DNA of 64,000 nt from assembly GCF_901709675.1 (NCBI RefSeq), contig NC_051106.1, forward strand, positions 1,801,001 to 1,865,000, given 5' to 3'. The stretch is from Syngnathus acus. Its lineage: Eukaryota > Chordata > Actinopteri > Syngnathiformes > Syngnathidae. Below are positions 35,517 to 56,295 of this stretch, one piece after another; within the stretch, counting starts at the first letter, position 1; each line of letters begins with the position of its first letter. The translations under genes and the position numbers were made by a program. Under the pieces are notes generated by a model that had not been told where the DNA came from, did no database searches, and was given only the letters and a program-made list of their open reading frames with translations.

Positions 35517-37856
35517 ATCCATCCATCCATCCATCCATCCATCCATCTTCTTCCGGTTATCCGGGGTCGGGTCGCGGGGGCAGCAGCTTTAGGAGGGACT
35601 CCCAGACTTCCCTCTCCCCAGCCACTTCATCCAACTCATCCCGGGGGATCCCAAGGCGTTCCCAGGCCAGCTGAGAGACATAGTCTCTCCAGCGCATCCT
35701 GGGTCGTCCCCGGGGTCTCCTACCGGTAGGACATGCCCGGAACACCTCTCCAGGGAGGCGTCCAGGAGGCATCCTGATGAGATGCCCGAGCCACCTCATC
35801 TGGCTCCTCTCAACGTGGAGGAGCAGCGGCTCTACTCTGAGTCTCTCCCGGATGACCGAGCTTCTCACCTTATCTCTAAGGGAGAGCCCGGACACCCTGC
35901 GGAGGAAACTCATTTCGCCCGCTTGTATCCTGGATCTCGTTCTTTCGGTCACGACCCATAGCTCGTGACCATAGGTGAGGGTAGGAGCATAGATCGACCG
36001 GTAAATCGAGAGCTTTGCCTTTTGGCTCAGCTCTCTCTTCACCACGACGGACCGGTACAGAGTCCGCATTACTGCCGACGCTGCACCGATCCGCCTGTCG
36101 ATCTCGCGGTCCATCCTGCCCTCACTCGTGAACAAGACCCCAAGATACTTGAACTCCTCCACTTGGGGCAGGATCTCATCCCCGATCCGGAGAGGGCATT
36201 CCACCCTTTTCCGACCGAGGACCACGGACTCGGATTTGGAGGTGCTGACCCTCATCCCGACCGCTTCACACTCGGCTGCGAACCGCTCCAGTGAGAGCTG
36301 GAGATCACGGCCTGAAGAAGCCAACAGCACCACGTCATCTGCAAAAAGCAGAGACGCGATGCTGAGGTCCCCAAACCGGACCCCCTCAACGCCTCGGCTG
36401 CGCCTAGAAATTCTGTCCATAAAAATTATGAACAAAATCGGTGACAAAGGGCAGCCATGGCGGAGTCCAACCCTCACTGGGAACGAATCCGACTTACTGC
36501 CGGAAATGCGGACCAAACTCTGGCATTGGTGATACAGGGACCGAACCGCCCTTATCAGTTGGCTCGGCACCCCGTACTCCCGAAGCACCCTCCACAGAAC
36601 CTCCCGAGGGACACGGTCGAACGCCTTTCTCAAGTCCACAAAACACGTGGACTGGTCGGGCGAACTCCCATGCACCCTCGAGGATCCTGCCGAGGGTGTA
36701 GAGCTGGTCCACTGTTCCACGGCCAGGACGAAAGCCACACTGCTCCTCCTGAATCCGAGGTTCGACCTCCCGACGGACCCTCCTCTCCAGCACCCCTGAA
36801 TAGACCTTACCAGGGAGGCTGAGGAGTGTGATTCCCCTGTAGTTGGAACACACCCTCCGGTCCCCCTTCTTAAAGAGGGGAACCACCACCCCAGTCTGCC
36901 AATCCAGAGGCACCTTCCCCGATGTCCACTCAATGCTGTAGAGGCGTGTCAGCCATGACAGCCCCACAACATCCAGAGCCTTTAAGAACTCCGGGCGGAT
37001 CTCATCCACCCCGGGGGCCTTGCCACCGAGGAGTTTTTTAACTACCTCAGTGACTTCGACCCCAGAGATTGGAGAGTCCGCCTCAGAGTCTCCAGGCCCT
37101 GCTTCCACAATGGAAAGCGTGTCGGTGGAATTGAGGAGGTCTTCGAAGTATTCTCCCCACCGACTCACAACGTCCCGAGTCGAGGTCAGCAGCACGCCAT
37201 CTCCACTGTAAACAGTGTTGACTGTGCACTGCTTCCCCCTCCTAGACGCCGGATGGTGGACCAGAATTTCCTCGAAGCCGTCCGGAAGTCATTTTCCATG
37301 GCCTCGCCAAAGTCCTCCCACGCCCGGGCTTTTGCCTCAGCAACCGCCGAAGCCGCGTTCCGCTTGGCCATCCGGTACCTGTCAGCTGCCTCCGGATTCC
37401 CGCAGGCCAAAACGACCTCTGCAGCCGGGGATCGGACCGCCAAGGTCCCCGCCTTTGGCCGCCGCCCAGCTCACTTTGCACCCGACCCCTTTGGCCCCTC
37501 CCACAGGTGGTGAGCACATGGGAAAGGGGACGACCCACGTTTTCTTTTCGGGCTATGCCCAGCCGGGCCCCATGGGCGAAGGCCCGGCCACCAGGCGCTC
37601 GCCTTCGAGCCCCACCTCCAGGCCTGGCTCCAGAGGGGGGCCCCGGTGACCCGCGTCCGGGCGAGGGAAAACTAGATCCAATTTTCTTAATCGTCATAAG
37701 GGGTTTTGTGAGCCGTGCTTTGTCTGGCCCCTCACCTAGGACCCTTTTGCCATGGGTGACCCTACCAGGGGCATGAAGCCCCAGACAACATGGCTCCTTG
37801 GATCATAGGGGCACGCAAACCCCTCCACCACGGTAAGGTGACGACTCACGGAGGGG
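35517..37856 (-). mobile_element. Internally deleted, frameshifted LINE (teleost RTE/Rex-type)
   Basis: A non-LTR retrotransposon in minus orientation, bounded by a 14-bp target-site duplication. The 3' end (left) is an (ATCC)n tail, equal to (GATG)n on its own strand. The RT and C-terminal region read from about 37440 to 35557: KKLLGGKAPGVDEIRPEFLK, NYRGITLLSLPGKVYS, EEQCGFRPGRGTVDQLY, then DLRKAFDRVPREVLW, LRHGCPLSPILF, the catalytic FADDVVLL, and the end GRRPRGRPRMRWRDYVSQL. The two RT frames (37195-36494 and 36933-35557) are offset, so a frameshift falls near 36640. The typical 5' leader (about 37856-37430) joins directly to the pre-RT linker, so the endonuclease region is missing. Family naming is tentative. 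Confidence 0.88.
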
Positions 37857-37870
37857 AAATATCGAGAGCC
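37857..37870. repeat. LINE target-site duplication, right copy
   Basis: Exact second copy of AAATATCGAGAGCC, immediately after the LINE 5' leader; the partner is at 35503-35516. Confidence 0.9.
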
Positions 37871-39292
37871 TCACCTAGAAATGGGAAATAGTTCCGAGTT
37901 GTTTTCCCATTCCACCATTATGACACTAAAGAAAAATCCATAATGACCAAGACACTTCTGAGAAATTTCTTCTCATCCATCTTCTTTTTTTTTTTTTTTT
38001 TACCCTTGTCTGAGTATGCGTTAGGTTTCCCAAACTAATAATAGAAAAAAAGATGAAAGCCAAGTGTGAACTACTATGCATACTAGCCGCAGTCGGTAAT
38101 CAATAAGGGCTGTTAGGACCACACTGGAATGGAAGGTGGGGATAAAAAAACAACAACATACATTTACGACAACTCTCGGATTCCGACTTCCTAGTTAAAA
38201 AAATATCTCATAAAAGCACTGCTTAGTCTTGTATCATTCAGACTTTTTATGAATGGGGAAAAAAAGCTTGTCTACACATTTCTAAATTTGTTCTCGTGCT
38301 ACAATATTTTTTCTTTCCAGTATGGCCCTAATATTTATTACATATACACAGTTTGTTCTTGCGCTTATTTCTTATGAAAATAGGACTTAATTGAAAACTG
38401 ATATTCAAGGTGGGCCTGAAAGACAACGGATGGAAATGCATTTATTGAATTATTTATTTCATCAAATTTCTGACTTTGTGCTTCTCTGGAGCTGTTTTTT
38501 GAGTTTGTAATGTGGGTGGAAATTGTTTTTCGGGTTTTCCCAAAATGTAATGTCAGAATAATCAATACCTCAAACGAATACTGAGGTCACTCAGTTTGCT
38601 CCTATTGAAAGACTGAAATAAGCGCAAAATATGAATTCAACAGAAAACAATTTTGCATCGTTTCCAGTGCTCTTCTGCATACGTTTGTGTGTGTTTGTGT
38701 GTGCGTTTGTGTACATGCGGTGCCAAGTTGTATTCACGCACTGAATTATCCTGAGCTATGAAACATTAAAAAAAAGGAAGGAAAGGTACTTTGTCTTGGC
38801 AACAATAAACAAGAAATTGCTTTGTTTTGAAAGTTGTTGTTCTGCCTCCTCGCCACTAGATGGCAGCATAATCAATTCAGTCCAAACAAACGCAGTAGAA
38901 GGAATTTTTATTAAAATTATTTTTTGAGACAGTGTAGTCTTGTTGGACTTGAGTCAAAGTAAAGTCGTTCTACATCAGACCAGCTGACACTTGCTGAGTG
39001 TTTTTTTTTTTTTTTTAAACAACTTTTGTCACAGTTCAAAAGGACATTTAGGGCCACACGCAATCTTGCAAAAAAAAATAATTTGCTTCACTCCGCTTTA
39101 AATCACAGTATAGAAAATACAGTCCCACTAATGTGGCTCTAACACTCCTTATCCCCCCGAATTATTTTACTTTTGGACAGCACAATCAAGTGAGAACCTC
39201 TACAAGCTTCCTCTTGGAGTGGCAGTGGCAGACGTACCTAATGTTGTGTCCGACAGCGAGGCGAAGCGACTGTGCGTGTCAATCCCTCGTCT
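37871..39292. other. Intergenic DNA and CPXM1 3' UTR
   Basis: AT-rich DNA with poly(T) near 37985-38003 and 39000-39017. TTTATT at 38907-38912 reads AATAAA on the minus strand and is the likely CPXM1 poly(A) signal, about 380 bp past the stop. No other gene is seen. Confidence 0.5.
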
Positions 39293-45132
<5,840 letters not shown>

Positions 45133-46303
45133 CCTTCTCTTTGTGTGCTGCATGTGCAGAGAATGCGCAGGAACATTACTTATGAGGGGAGACTAGGGGG
45201 GAGGACCAAAAGGGAGGGGGGAGGAGGAAGAGGAGGAGAGGTAGGGGCATTAAACCTCATAACCTAAAAGTCCTCGAAGTAGAAAAATCATTGTGGTGCA
45301 CTTTCAAATGGTGCAGGTTTCAAATAAATGCATCGCACTTTTGAATGTGTGGGGGGGGGGGGGGGGTCAAGAGAAGGTTAAGGCATCAAAGTAGGGTTTC
45401 AAACTAGTTTAAGGGCTTCAAATCAGATGTTCTCCGAGTGACCCCAAGGCACTTGTTTGTGCCTGATAAATATCTGGAAGATGGGATGCATTATACTTGG
45501 CATACACTCAGAAGAGATTACTCTTCTTTTCAGTGTTATGAGAAGATCACTTCTGCGAAATTCAGCCCACTTCCTGCTAACAATCCCACCCATCCACCGC
45601 TTGGATAACACTGATGCAAGAAGTCTACACAAAAACATGTTTCATATTCCCGAATGCTGACTATCCAAAAACTCCAGAGCTAAATCAGCACAGGAAATTA
45701 TTCATTCTTACTCACTCTCCACAGTGTTTAACAATTTCCTCTGTTTGTCTATTTTCATCTAATTTTCAAGTCTGTTGTGCAAAGTGGGGGTGATGAGGTA
45801 CACCCTTGACTCAGCATGAAACACACTTTTATTTGCTGTTTTATTGAATTGTTTGTTTTTGTCGTCTGATTTTACGCCATGTGCAGCACTCTATGGAGCA
45901 ATGCTTGTTTTCAAAGTGCTGGATGAATAAAGTTGAGTCTTTTCCTTCCAAAATCTTTATTGACACCGAGTCAAAGTAGAGGGGATAATATGTGTTCTAG
46001 GGAGTCACAGATGATGGACACTTTGCCTGTCTTGTGTGCCGACACCGTGAGTTCGATTTCCGCATGTGAATGTGTGTTTGACAAAAAAATATTTGTGTCT
46101 ACAAGTGTCCCCGGTGTACACAAGAATTAGTTACACAAAACAAAGAAAAATCAAAACATTGATTTATGTATATAAAAAAAATTTTTTTTCCCACATTCGT
46201 ATCATTCCATATTTGTTTTTTAATCTTTGTTATTGTATTCATTTATACCGTAGTTATTTTTCACGTTTGTAATGTTATAAATACATACGTACTGTTTCTT
46301 TAA
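45133..46303. other. CPXM1-RNF145 intergenic region
   Basis: The CPXM1 promoter should lie just right of 45132; a purine-rich gaggaggaagaggagg stretch is seen near 45220-45240 and a G run at 45350-45366. No further gene is seen. Confidence 0.4.
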
Positions 46304-46405
46304 AATTCCAAGTATCCCTCAATCTGATTGGATCATTCCGTTGTGACACAGCTCGCCCTCAATTCCAAGTTTACGTCGATGTGATTGGCTTGTTCCGCTG
46401 TGACG
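46304..46405 (+). promoter_or_regulatory. rnf145: Duplicated CCAAT/CRE-like promoter module before RNF145
   Basis: Two 45-bp copies lie 57 bp apart (46304-46348 and 46361-46405), matching at 35 of 45 positions by my count. Each starts AATTCCAAGT, contains TGATTGG (an inverted CCAAT box) and ends TTCCG(T/C)TGTGAC. The second copy ends in TGACG, a half CRE. An ETS-like aggaagtg follows at 46411. Function is inferred from motif and position. Confidence 0.6.
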
Positions 46406-46586
46406 TTTACAGGAAGTGGTCACGCAAATGACCAGAATCATAACATTGGAAGTCATTCTCCTCGTCCTTATACCTGTATCGTCTTTTAATTTGATCAGTT
46501 CTTCGAGTTCGAGTGGAGTTATAATTTTGCGTTTGATTGACTGCACGAATGTAAAATGGTTTGTTGTTTGCTTAGAAACGAGCAGG

Positions 46587-46802
46587 ATGGCTCCTCTGCA
46601 ACGTAAGTTCTATTTCATGCCTACTGGCCATTCCTAACTTAAAATTGACACCGTTGTAGTGTTCTTTATAACTCAAATATATGGAGCATTGTAATATAGT
46701 ATTGCATTTATTTAGTATTGGTGTTATTTTGAGGATACATCAATTGCGAGTTTTTGTTTTTGTTTCAGATGATCGCAGGATGAACGGAATGGTGATCATG
46801 TG
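46587..46802 (+). other. rnf145: Possible spliced 5' UTR exon pair with short upstream ORF
   Basis: ATG GCT CCT CTG CAA C at 46587 is followed by a strong donor (gtaagt at 46603). A matching acceptor (gtttcag) ends at 46769. Joined, they give a 16-codon reading that stops (TGA) at about 46802, before the RNF145 start at 46876. This could be an upstream ORF in the RNF145 leader. No transcript evidence is available. Confidence 0.4.
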
Positions 46803-46875
46803 ACCTTTACCCCCTCACACTCAAACGCACTAAAATAATCGTCGTATAATTTATTTATTTATTTATTTATTGAGC

Positions 46876-49800
46876 ATGCCTCGACTGGAAGTGTTTGCCA
46901 ATGTGGCCCTGAGGGTGCCCAGCATCCTGGTGCTGGACCTGTTTTATAAGTATGACATCGTGGCTCTAATGGAGCAACTCAGAGTAAAAAACGAACATGT
47001 GTTCAGCAAGTACCGATGGCTCATTTGTGACACGTTCTACCTTGGTGAGTTCTTCCAACTACCACCAATATATTCTGTATTAACTGATATTTGTTTTCTA
47101 ACATTGATGTAGTCTTCTCCTGTTTTTGTTTTTCATCATTTTTGAGTTTTTGTATTATCTAGCCATATATTTGTTGCAAAGTTGCTGTCCCTGTAAGTTT
47201 TTCTTTTTCAAATATTAATAATTTTCTGATATTTTGTGTGCGTGTACGTGCGTAGGTCACTTGCTGATGCTGGTTTTGCTGCTGCTCCCACTGAGACATA
47301 TAGTAAGTGTCTACCTGCACGTACTGGCTGCCATGCTGCTCTTTGTGGGACACCAAATCGCAAAGTTAGTACCCAAGCTTCAAATCAGTTATTTCCAAAT
47401 TAGGGTTAGGTGTGTACTGAATTGTATTGCTGTTGCCATGAGCCGGCCACGCCCCTTTGTGTTGTCATTTCCATTTGTTGTTTCCAGGGAATTCATCCTG
47501 GATGAGATACGCTCAGACCACCAGGGGGCGCCCTACCTCCACGCTGAAGCCTTCAACAGATTCATTCGGTCATTGACAAGTAAGTTCTATTGCCTCCAAG
47601 ATAAGGTTATAGGGTTTCAAATAAGCCATAATGTGGCACTGAATGGACGTTCCCTTGTAGGACAGCGCCATCTAGTGAGCGACGTGTGTTTGTGTTTAGG
47701 TCAGCTCCTCGTGAGCGCACTGTGTGCTTTCCTAATGAAAACGCGCAAGGTGTGGCTCTTCTGGACCCCCGCTCTCCCCCTGCTGGCCCGCCTGGGCGGC
47801 GCCCCCGCAAACCTGCTCCCTGCCATCCACGTCTTTGCCGTCACGCTCAGCGAGGTCGCCTGCGAACTCTTCCTGCTCTTGTTACTCTACCGCCTCACCA
47901 AGAAGGCCTTGTCACTCAAGATGGAGGTGCTTTCATTCATCCTTCTGGTGTCATATCTTGAGAAACACATCTTCGTACCTTTTCTTTGGTTCTTTTATTT
48001 TTTTAAACAGTTTTCAACTGACCTGATATTAGAATCTTGCACAGGTGTTGGCGTTCTCTCGCCTGCCGGCGGCGGCTATTTCCTTGTGGACTGAGTTTGC
48101 CGTGCCACTTCTGTTTAGCGTCTTCTGGGTGGTCCTCTTTGTGGTCCACTTGTGCTCCAGCATCATGTCTCCTGCCGCCTCGTTCGCCGCCCATCAGAGC
48201 CTCCTCTTCTACCTGCTCACCAGGTGAGCAACCCAAGACTGAAAAGTCACCAGTAATTGATGCCCAGCCCTTAAAATGTTTCACCGTACCTATGTATAGA
48301 TGACATGACAAAGCTCTATTTTTGTTCCTCTACACACTTCAACATTATGGTCTGAATGAAACTCCTCAACTAATTTGGTAAAAGTAGAAGTGCTGATTGA
48401 ACGCTAATGTTTCAGTAAGAATTAAAACAAAAGTACAGAGCTAGGCAAACTTTAGGTAATAAAAAATGTGGTGGTCCTGCAAAAAAATTGTCAAATAGTA
48501 AAAGTCATTTTGTGTGTGCGCGTACGCAGTGTTTCCGAATGCTGCACCACGCCGTACTCCCTGTTGGGTCTGACTTTCGTGGTGTCCTACTTGGCTCTGG
48601 GTCTGCTCACCTTCTGCAAGTGGTTCCTGGGGAGCCACGATGACGCCCTGAACAACCACAACGTCATGCACAGGTGAGCGCACGCTTTCAAACTCGACTA
48701 TTGGAGACAGCCTAAGTTGCATTGCTGTCTGTCAGGGGGGTGACGGAGGGCGTGACGCTGCTGCTGCTGGCCCTGCAGACGGGCCTGCTGGCGACGGCCA
48801 CGCTGCAGCGGACCTTCCTGCTCAGCATCATCTTCTTCATCGTACTCACGTCCACAATGCAGGCCATGCTCGAAATCGCGCACCCGCTCGTCCTCGCTCT
48901 GGCCGCCTCGCAAAACAGGTACTTGCCTCGACTCGCCCGCACTACTTTTGTCCGAGCGAAACTCACTGTGACATAGTTGCTCGAGAGCGAGATGCCGCGA
49001 GATGGTGGCAAAGCACAACTTTTATCTAAAGAAAACTTCTCAATTTAGTTATTATTTATTATTATTATTATTATTATTTATTTATTATTATTATTACATT
49101 TATTTATTTATTTCCTTGTAGGAGTGTGTGGAAGCACTTGCGTGGGCTCAGCGTGTGTCTTCTTCTGCTGGTCTTCCCAGTTTTCATGGCATATGAAATT
49201 CTGCAATTCTTCCATATGGACTTCTGGCTCCTCATTTTGGTGGCAGGGTGCATGCTCACCTCCCTTCAGGTAGGCTCAGAACATTTTAGCTCTTCTAAGA
49301 TCATTTTTGGTTCATCAAAAAATGTCTCTGTTTGAAGTGACCATTTTAGACTCCTCCCACCCATTGCTCGGGCATTTCTTGACTTTTGAGGTGCACATGA
49401 CAGTATTTGCTCTGGCCAGCTGTGCTCGCCGATGCGCTTATTTTGCACGCTCTCGTCGGCACAGATAACAGGCACGCTGTTCATCTACTCCCTCTTCATG
49501 GCGGAGCTGTTCCGCAGCGAGCCTGTGGACAACCTGGACGAGGTCATCTACTGGGTGAACGCGGTGAGCCGCTCGCTGGAGTTCGCTGTGGCGCTGTGCG
49601 TGGTGGCGTATGCCGTCTGGGAGTCGCTGGTGGGCGAGTGGAGCTGGACGGGCGCCTCGGTAATTGTCGTCCACTCTTACTGCAACGTGTGGCTGCGGGC
49701 GCGCTCGGGCTGGCGCAGCTTTGTGCTTCGCTTGGAGGCCGTCAAGAAGATCAACTCGCTACCCCGGGCCACGCCGGAGCAGCTCGGGCGGCACGACGAC

Positions 49801-50167
49801 GTCTGCGCCATCTGCTTCATGGTCGGCACCTGCCCATTTGCCTCGTTATCTATTAATCATCCACGTTGATCTATGAAGTTGACTTGTGCACGTGCGTTCA
49901 CAGGAGATGACGTCGGCCGTGGTCACGTCGTGCGATCACTTGTTTCATGCCAACTGCTTGAGCAAGTGGCTCCACGTGCAGGGGACGTGCCCCATGTGCC
50001 ACCAGACGGTCCCGGCCCACCCGCCGACCCACTATGGCAGGGAACCCGATACTTCGACACCGCTGGAGCCCGACGCCGGGGCCTTTTTGGAGGAAGACGT
50101 CGACTCTGTAGAGGAAGACTATTTCGACTCGGCAAAGGATGATTCGGACGAGGATGATTTTCTTTGA
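46876..50167 (+). CDS. rnf145: RNF145, multipass ER RING-type E3 ubiquitin ligase
   Basis: RNF145 is a polytopic ER membrane E3 of the TRC8/RNF139 family, tied to sterol control in mammals. Exons: 46876-47044, 47256-47364, 47488-47579, 47700-47926, 48045-48223, 48530-48673, 48736-48918, 49122-49269, 49465-49821 and 49904-50167; phases close to 623 residues (human about 663). The N-terminus MPRLEVFANVALRVPSI matches RNF145, not RNF139. Further matches are ECCTTPYSLLGLTF, RGVTEGVTLLLLALQTGL, FLLSIIFFIVL, FHMDFWLLILV and VVAYAVWESLVGEW. Many hydrophobic spans form the membrane domain. The RING-H2 starts CAIC (about residue 531), is split by the last intron, and continues CDHLFHANC and CPMC. The tail is short and strongly acidic (EEDVDSVEEDYFDSAKDD). 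The YLYF motif known from mammalian RNF145 reads YLHV here. The donor inside the RING (gtcggc) is weak but is required by the homology. Confidence 0.93.
49045..49115. repeat. (ATT)n/(ATTT)n microsatellite
   Basis: A run of tta and ttta units in RNF145 intron 48919-49121, ending within 10 bp of the acceptor. Confidence 0.85.
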
Positions 50168-51469
50168 TGGTTTTTTTTTTGGTCTTTATTTTTTGTCTTC
50201 ACAAACGGGACAGTCCGGTCACATTAAATCAGTTTCATGCTAACATATGAATGGACAAACAGGATAAGGTGCTCTATGTTTTTTTTCTCAAAGACTCCTG
50301 GGTGGCCTCATTGTAGATTTTTCTAATCCTTTATTTTGGCCTTCCGTCTACATGCAAACAGACTTTGTTGACCGGTGGAAAGAGAATTTAAGGGATGAAG
50401 ATTTTTTTTTTTTTAACCAAATGTGACTGTTGATATTTGTTAAAACCACAAGACACCATGGAGTGGATTCAACAACTATTTGAAAGCTTAAGAAGGAACT
50501 CTTAGTTGTTGGGTTTATTTTAGAAGCTAACATGCCAAACCAAAAATAGAATCAAGATAGTGAGTGCTTCGCAACTGTGGTGTGTTTCACAATCATTAAA
50601 TATCTGGATATAATCTTGATCCTTTGAAACGAAGTTTATAAAATCAAAAAAGTATACTCTATGAATTAGTCCTAAATGGCTTTCAATCAAAAATGAATAT
50701 TGAATTTAATTTCAATGTGTAACCTGGGTTGAAGGTAGGTTAGGGTAGAAAGGACAAAATAACTATTTTGTACAATAGGATACTTTTTACTGTGGTCACT
50801 TTCTATGATGTCATTAAGGTGTGGCTTTTTTAATCAAGCTTTAATGAGAATGAAACCTCACTTTCAATCCATAAATACATTTGTTGAATTCAACTCTGGA
50901 TTGAATTTGGAATCTAGTTGGACAACACAATGTGGCTTCTCCGCCTTTTTTTTCCAAATTGAAATGTGAATTGTTTCGATGACGGCCTCAAGGTGTGGCG
51001 AGAACAACACATTTCCTTGTTGCTACGTTTCAAAAATACAGAGAAACCATAATAACAACACACAACTGCATAATTGTGGCAAAACAAGAATTCTTCAAAT
51101 AAAACAGTGTACTTATACAGTTTGTATTCATTTTTATTAAATGTCTTAATTTATAATTTGTTTAAAATCCTCTTTAGATAATGCAATTACAACATTTGAA
51201 TATTTTATTGGAATAATATTTTAATAACAATTTTAGATAAATATACAAAATATGTATAACCTATCAGACGCTGTATATAGAAATGTTAAAATTGAATAAA
51301 TATAAATAAATAAAATTAAAAAGCCTGCTGAAATAGATCAAAATTAAGCTGAATGTTGTTTTTTGCAGCAAATATGATTTGAGTCTTCAGTGTCATTTCA
51401 TTTCGTGTCATTTCATTTTAATCAACGTGAAATTTGATTAATTGTTCAACACTTATGAGCGTGTGCGTG
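50168..51469. other. RNF145 3' UTR and spacer
   Basis: AT-rich and non-coding. An AATAAA at 51098-51103 is a plausible RNF145 poly(A) signal, although an earlier site may be used. No gene is seen. Confidence 0.45.
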
Positions 51470-52020
51470 CACGCGTGTTCGTACGCGTGCACGCAGAGCC
51501 TGCATCCGGGCCACAGTTGTTTTGACGTCGCCCACTCGCCCCGCCTCTCCGGGGTGTCGTCATAAAGGCTCACTCGCATGCAGACGGTCGCTAGCTGGCT
51601 AACGGCATCAAATCGACACGGGAAGCTTCGTGGTCCGGCTTTCTCTCCGCCCTCCCCCCTTACCTACCACCCCTACCCCGACGACGATACGGAATTTACG
51701 GGGACAACTACAGAGACATTTCGGTGGTTAAGAAGAAAATAAGCTGATTGAGAATCGGCCCGGCTTCGCTTCTACCCCCTAGCTTCTTTTTTTAATTTGT
51801 TCGTCGGCGCATACGTAATTCCTTTTTAGCTTCGTCGGCTAACTGTGTGCTAGCTCGTAACGACAAGGCCCCGGGCGTCGTGTTGTGTGCGTGCGACACT
51901 TGCGTCGTCGGTTCTCACGGAGCGAGGCCCCAGCATCCTGGCATATCACGGCCGGCCTTCATCGCTCGGATCGACAACCAGCAGCCGGAGCAGCCGCCGC
52001 AGCAGCAGCCCAACACAAGG
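51470..52020 (+). promoter_or_regulatory. ube2d3: UBE2D3 CpG-rich promoter and 5' UTR
   Basis: CpG density rises sharply compared with the flanking AT-rich DNA. Visible elements are a CRE-like TGACGTC at 51533-51539, a nearby GC-box-like ccccgcctc, and a cataaag about 51561. Pyrimidine-rich leader sequence and CAG repeats (cagcagccg) lead to the start codon at 52021. This fits a housekeeping promoter. Confidence 0.65.
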
Positions 52021-54948
<2,928 letters not shown>

Positions 54949-55736
54949 TGGAGGAAAAAATGGTCTGGTGGCAGGAGGGGGGGCGCATTTCTTTGGGTCA
55001 GACTGAAAAAAAAAAGTTGGTCTTTTTTCCACTTATATATATTTTTTGTTTAATCCAGAGCATTTTACACCCCCCTCTTTGGTTTTCTCATCTGTGCGCT
55101 AATAAGATGGTCGTGTGGTCATGATTCTCTCAGGATGCGTGACGACAAATTTTCCAGGATTTTTATTTCCTCTCCGGTTTCAAACACACACCCTGTTTGG
55201 CCATGCATGATTAGTCAACACACACATGCGCGCGCACACAAAATCGAATTAGTTAACTCCATCGATTTGGCAAAAGACAAAGGGAGAAAGTGACTTCCTG
55301 TGAGCAGATGACCGCGTGGTCCTTTTAGCATAGGAAGCAAGCGGTGAGCCGCGGCAACAAGTGTGTACAGAAAGAAAAGCACTGCAGTCCAGAGACAAAA
55401 TGTTAAGTATGTTGTATTTTATGCATGTTAATTATAAAAAAATAAACCGTAGGCTACTATATACAACACATGAATTTGGTTCCCCCTCTTGAGGCTTTTG
55501 TTTTATTTTATTTTCCTCTCCTCCGAGCTCTAGAAGCCACTAGATGAATTTTTGGCTTATGCCCCACACGAACTGTCTTCATGTACGCCCCCTCCCTCCC
55601 CAACCCCCACAAGTATGTATCATGCGAAGCTGGCGGTTGAACAACTCACGGCTGTTTTTAGTTTCCCCCTCAATAAAGTTACTTCAACCTTAAGTATGTG
55701 AATGTTGGTCTCTTTTGTTTGTTTGTTATAATCGTA
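54949..55736 (+). other. ube2d3: UBE2D3 3' UTR and spacer
   Basis: Non-coding. AATAAA at 55672-55677 is the best poly(A) signal, giving a 3' UTR of about 740 bp. No other gene is seen. Confidence 0.6.
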
Positions 55737-56026
55737 TATGTCAAAGCCAAGGCCTGGGGACCAGATACAGCCCGCTACATCATTTTATGTGGCCCCTGAA
55801 GACAAATTGTGTATCCACTTAATCTGTCAATACTAAAGTTACAAATTGTCTTCAATACAGATATTGCTAGCAATTTTTGTTACCATTGATCTTTTGAAAA
55901 TATTTAAACAGTTTTTACTAGTCTCCGTTTTCAAACTTATTCATTTTATTGACGGTCATAATGGCCCTCCGAAGGAGACTATGACTACGATGCGGCCCGT
56001 GACAAAAATGAGTTTGACACCCCTGG
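55737..56026. mobile_element. hAT-like MITE, about 290 bp
   Basis: The left end tatgtcaaagccaaggcc and right end gagtttgacacccctgg are imperfect inverted repeats. The internal gctacatcattttatgtggccc matches the element at 30158-30424 at 21 of 22 positions, so both belong to one family. It lies between the UBE2D3 poly(A) signal and the MANBA promoter. Confidence 0.75.
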
Positions 56027-56295
56027 TTAAAATAGTCAATCGAAATTCCCAAAACTTTTATATTCATTATATTTTATTGTCTTGTAGATTTTCTCTTGTT
56101 TACCCTTCATTTTGCCAGTTGTTCCAAATTTCGTCAAAAGTACTCATTAAAGCACACTGGAACTTTTGACAAAAGCGTTTGTTTTAATGTAGTGCGAAGT
56201 ACTAGATTTTCTCCAGTCTGGCCTTTATTTAAAACAAATTAGCGCCGCAGTCTTAACAATCGTCTCACAAACCCCTTCCCCTTGCCTAAAATCCG

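Noticed and set aside
37242-37697. 151-codon minus-strand ORF over the LINE leader
   Set aside because: It crosses the LINE 5' leader/linker deletion junction; its composition reflects the GC-rich leader and it matches no LINE protein domain.
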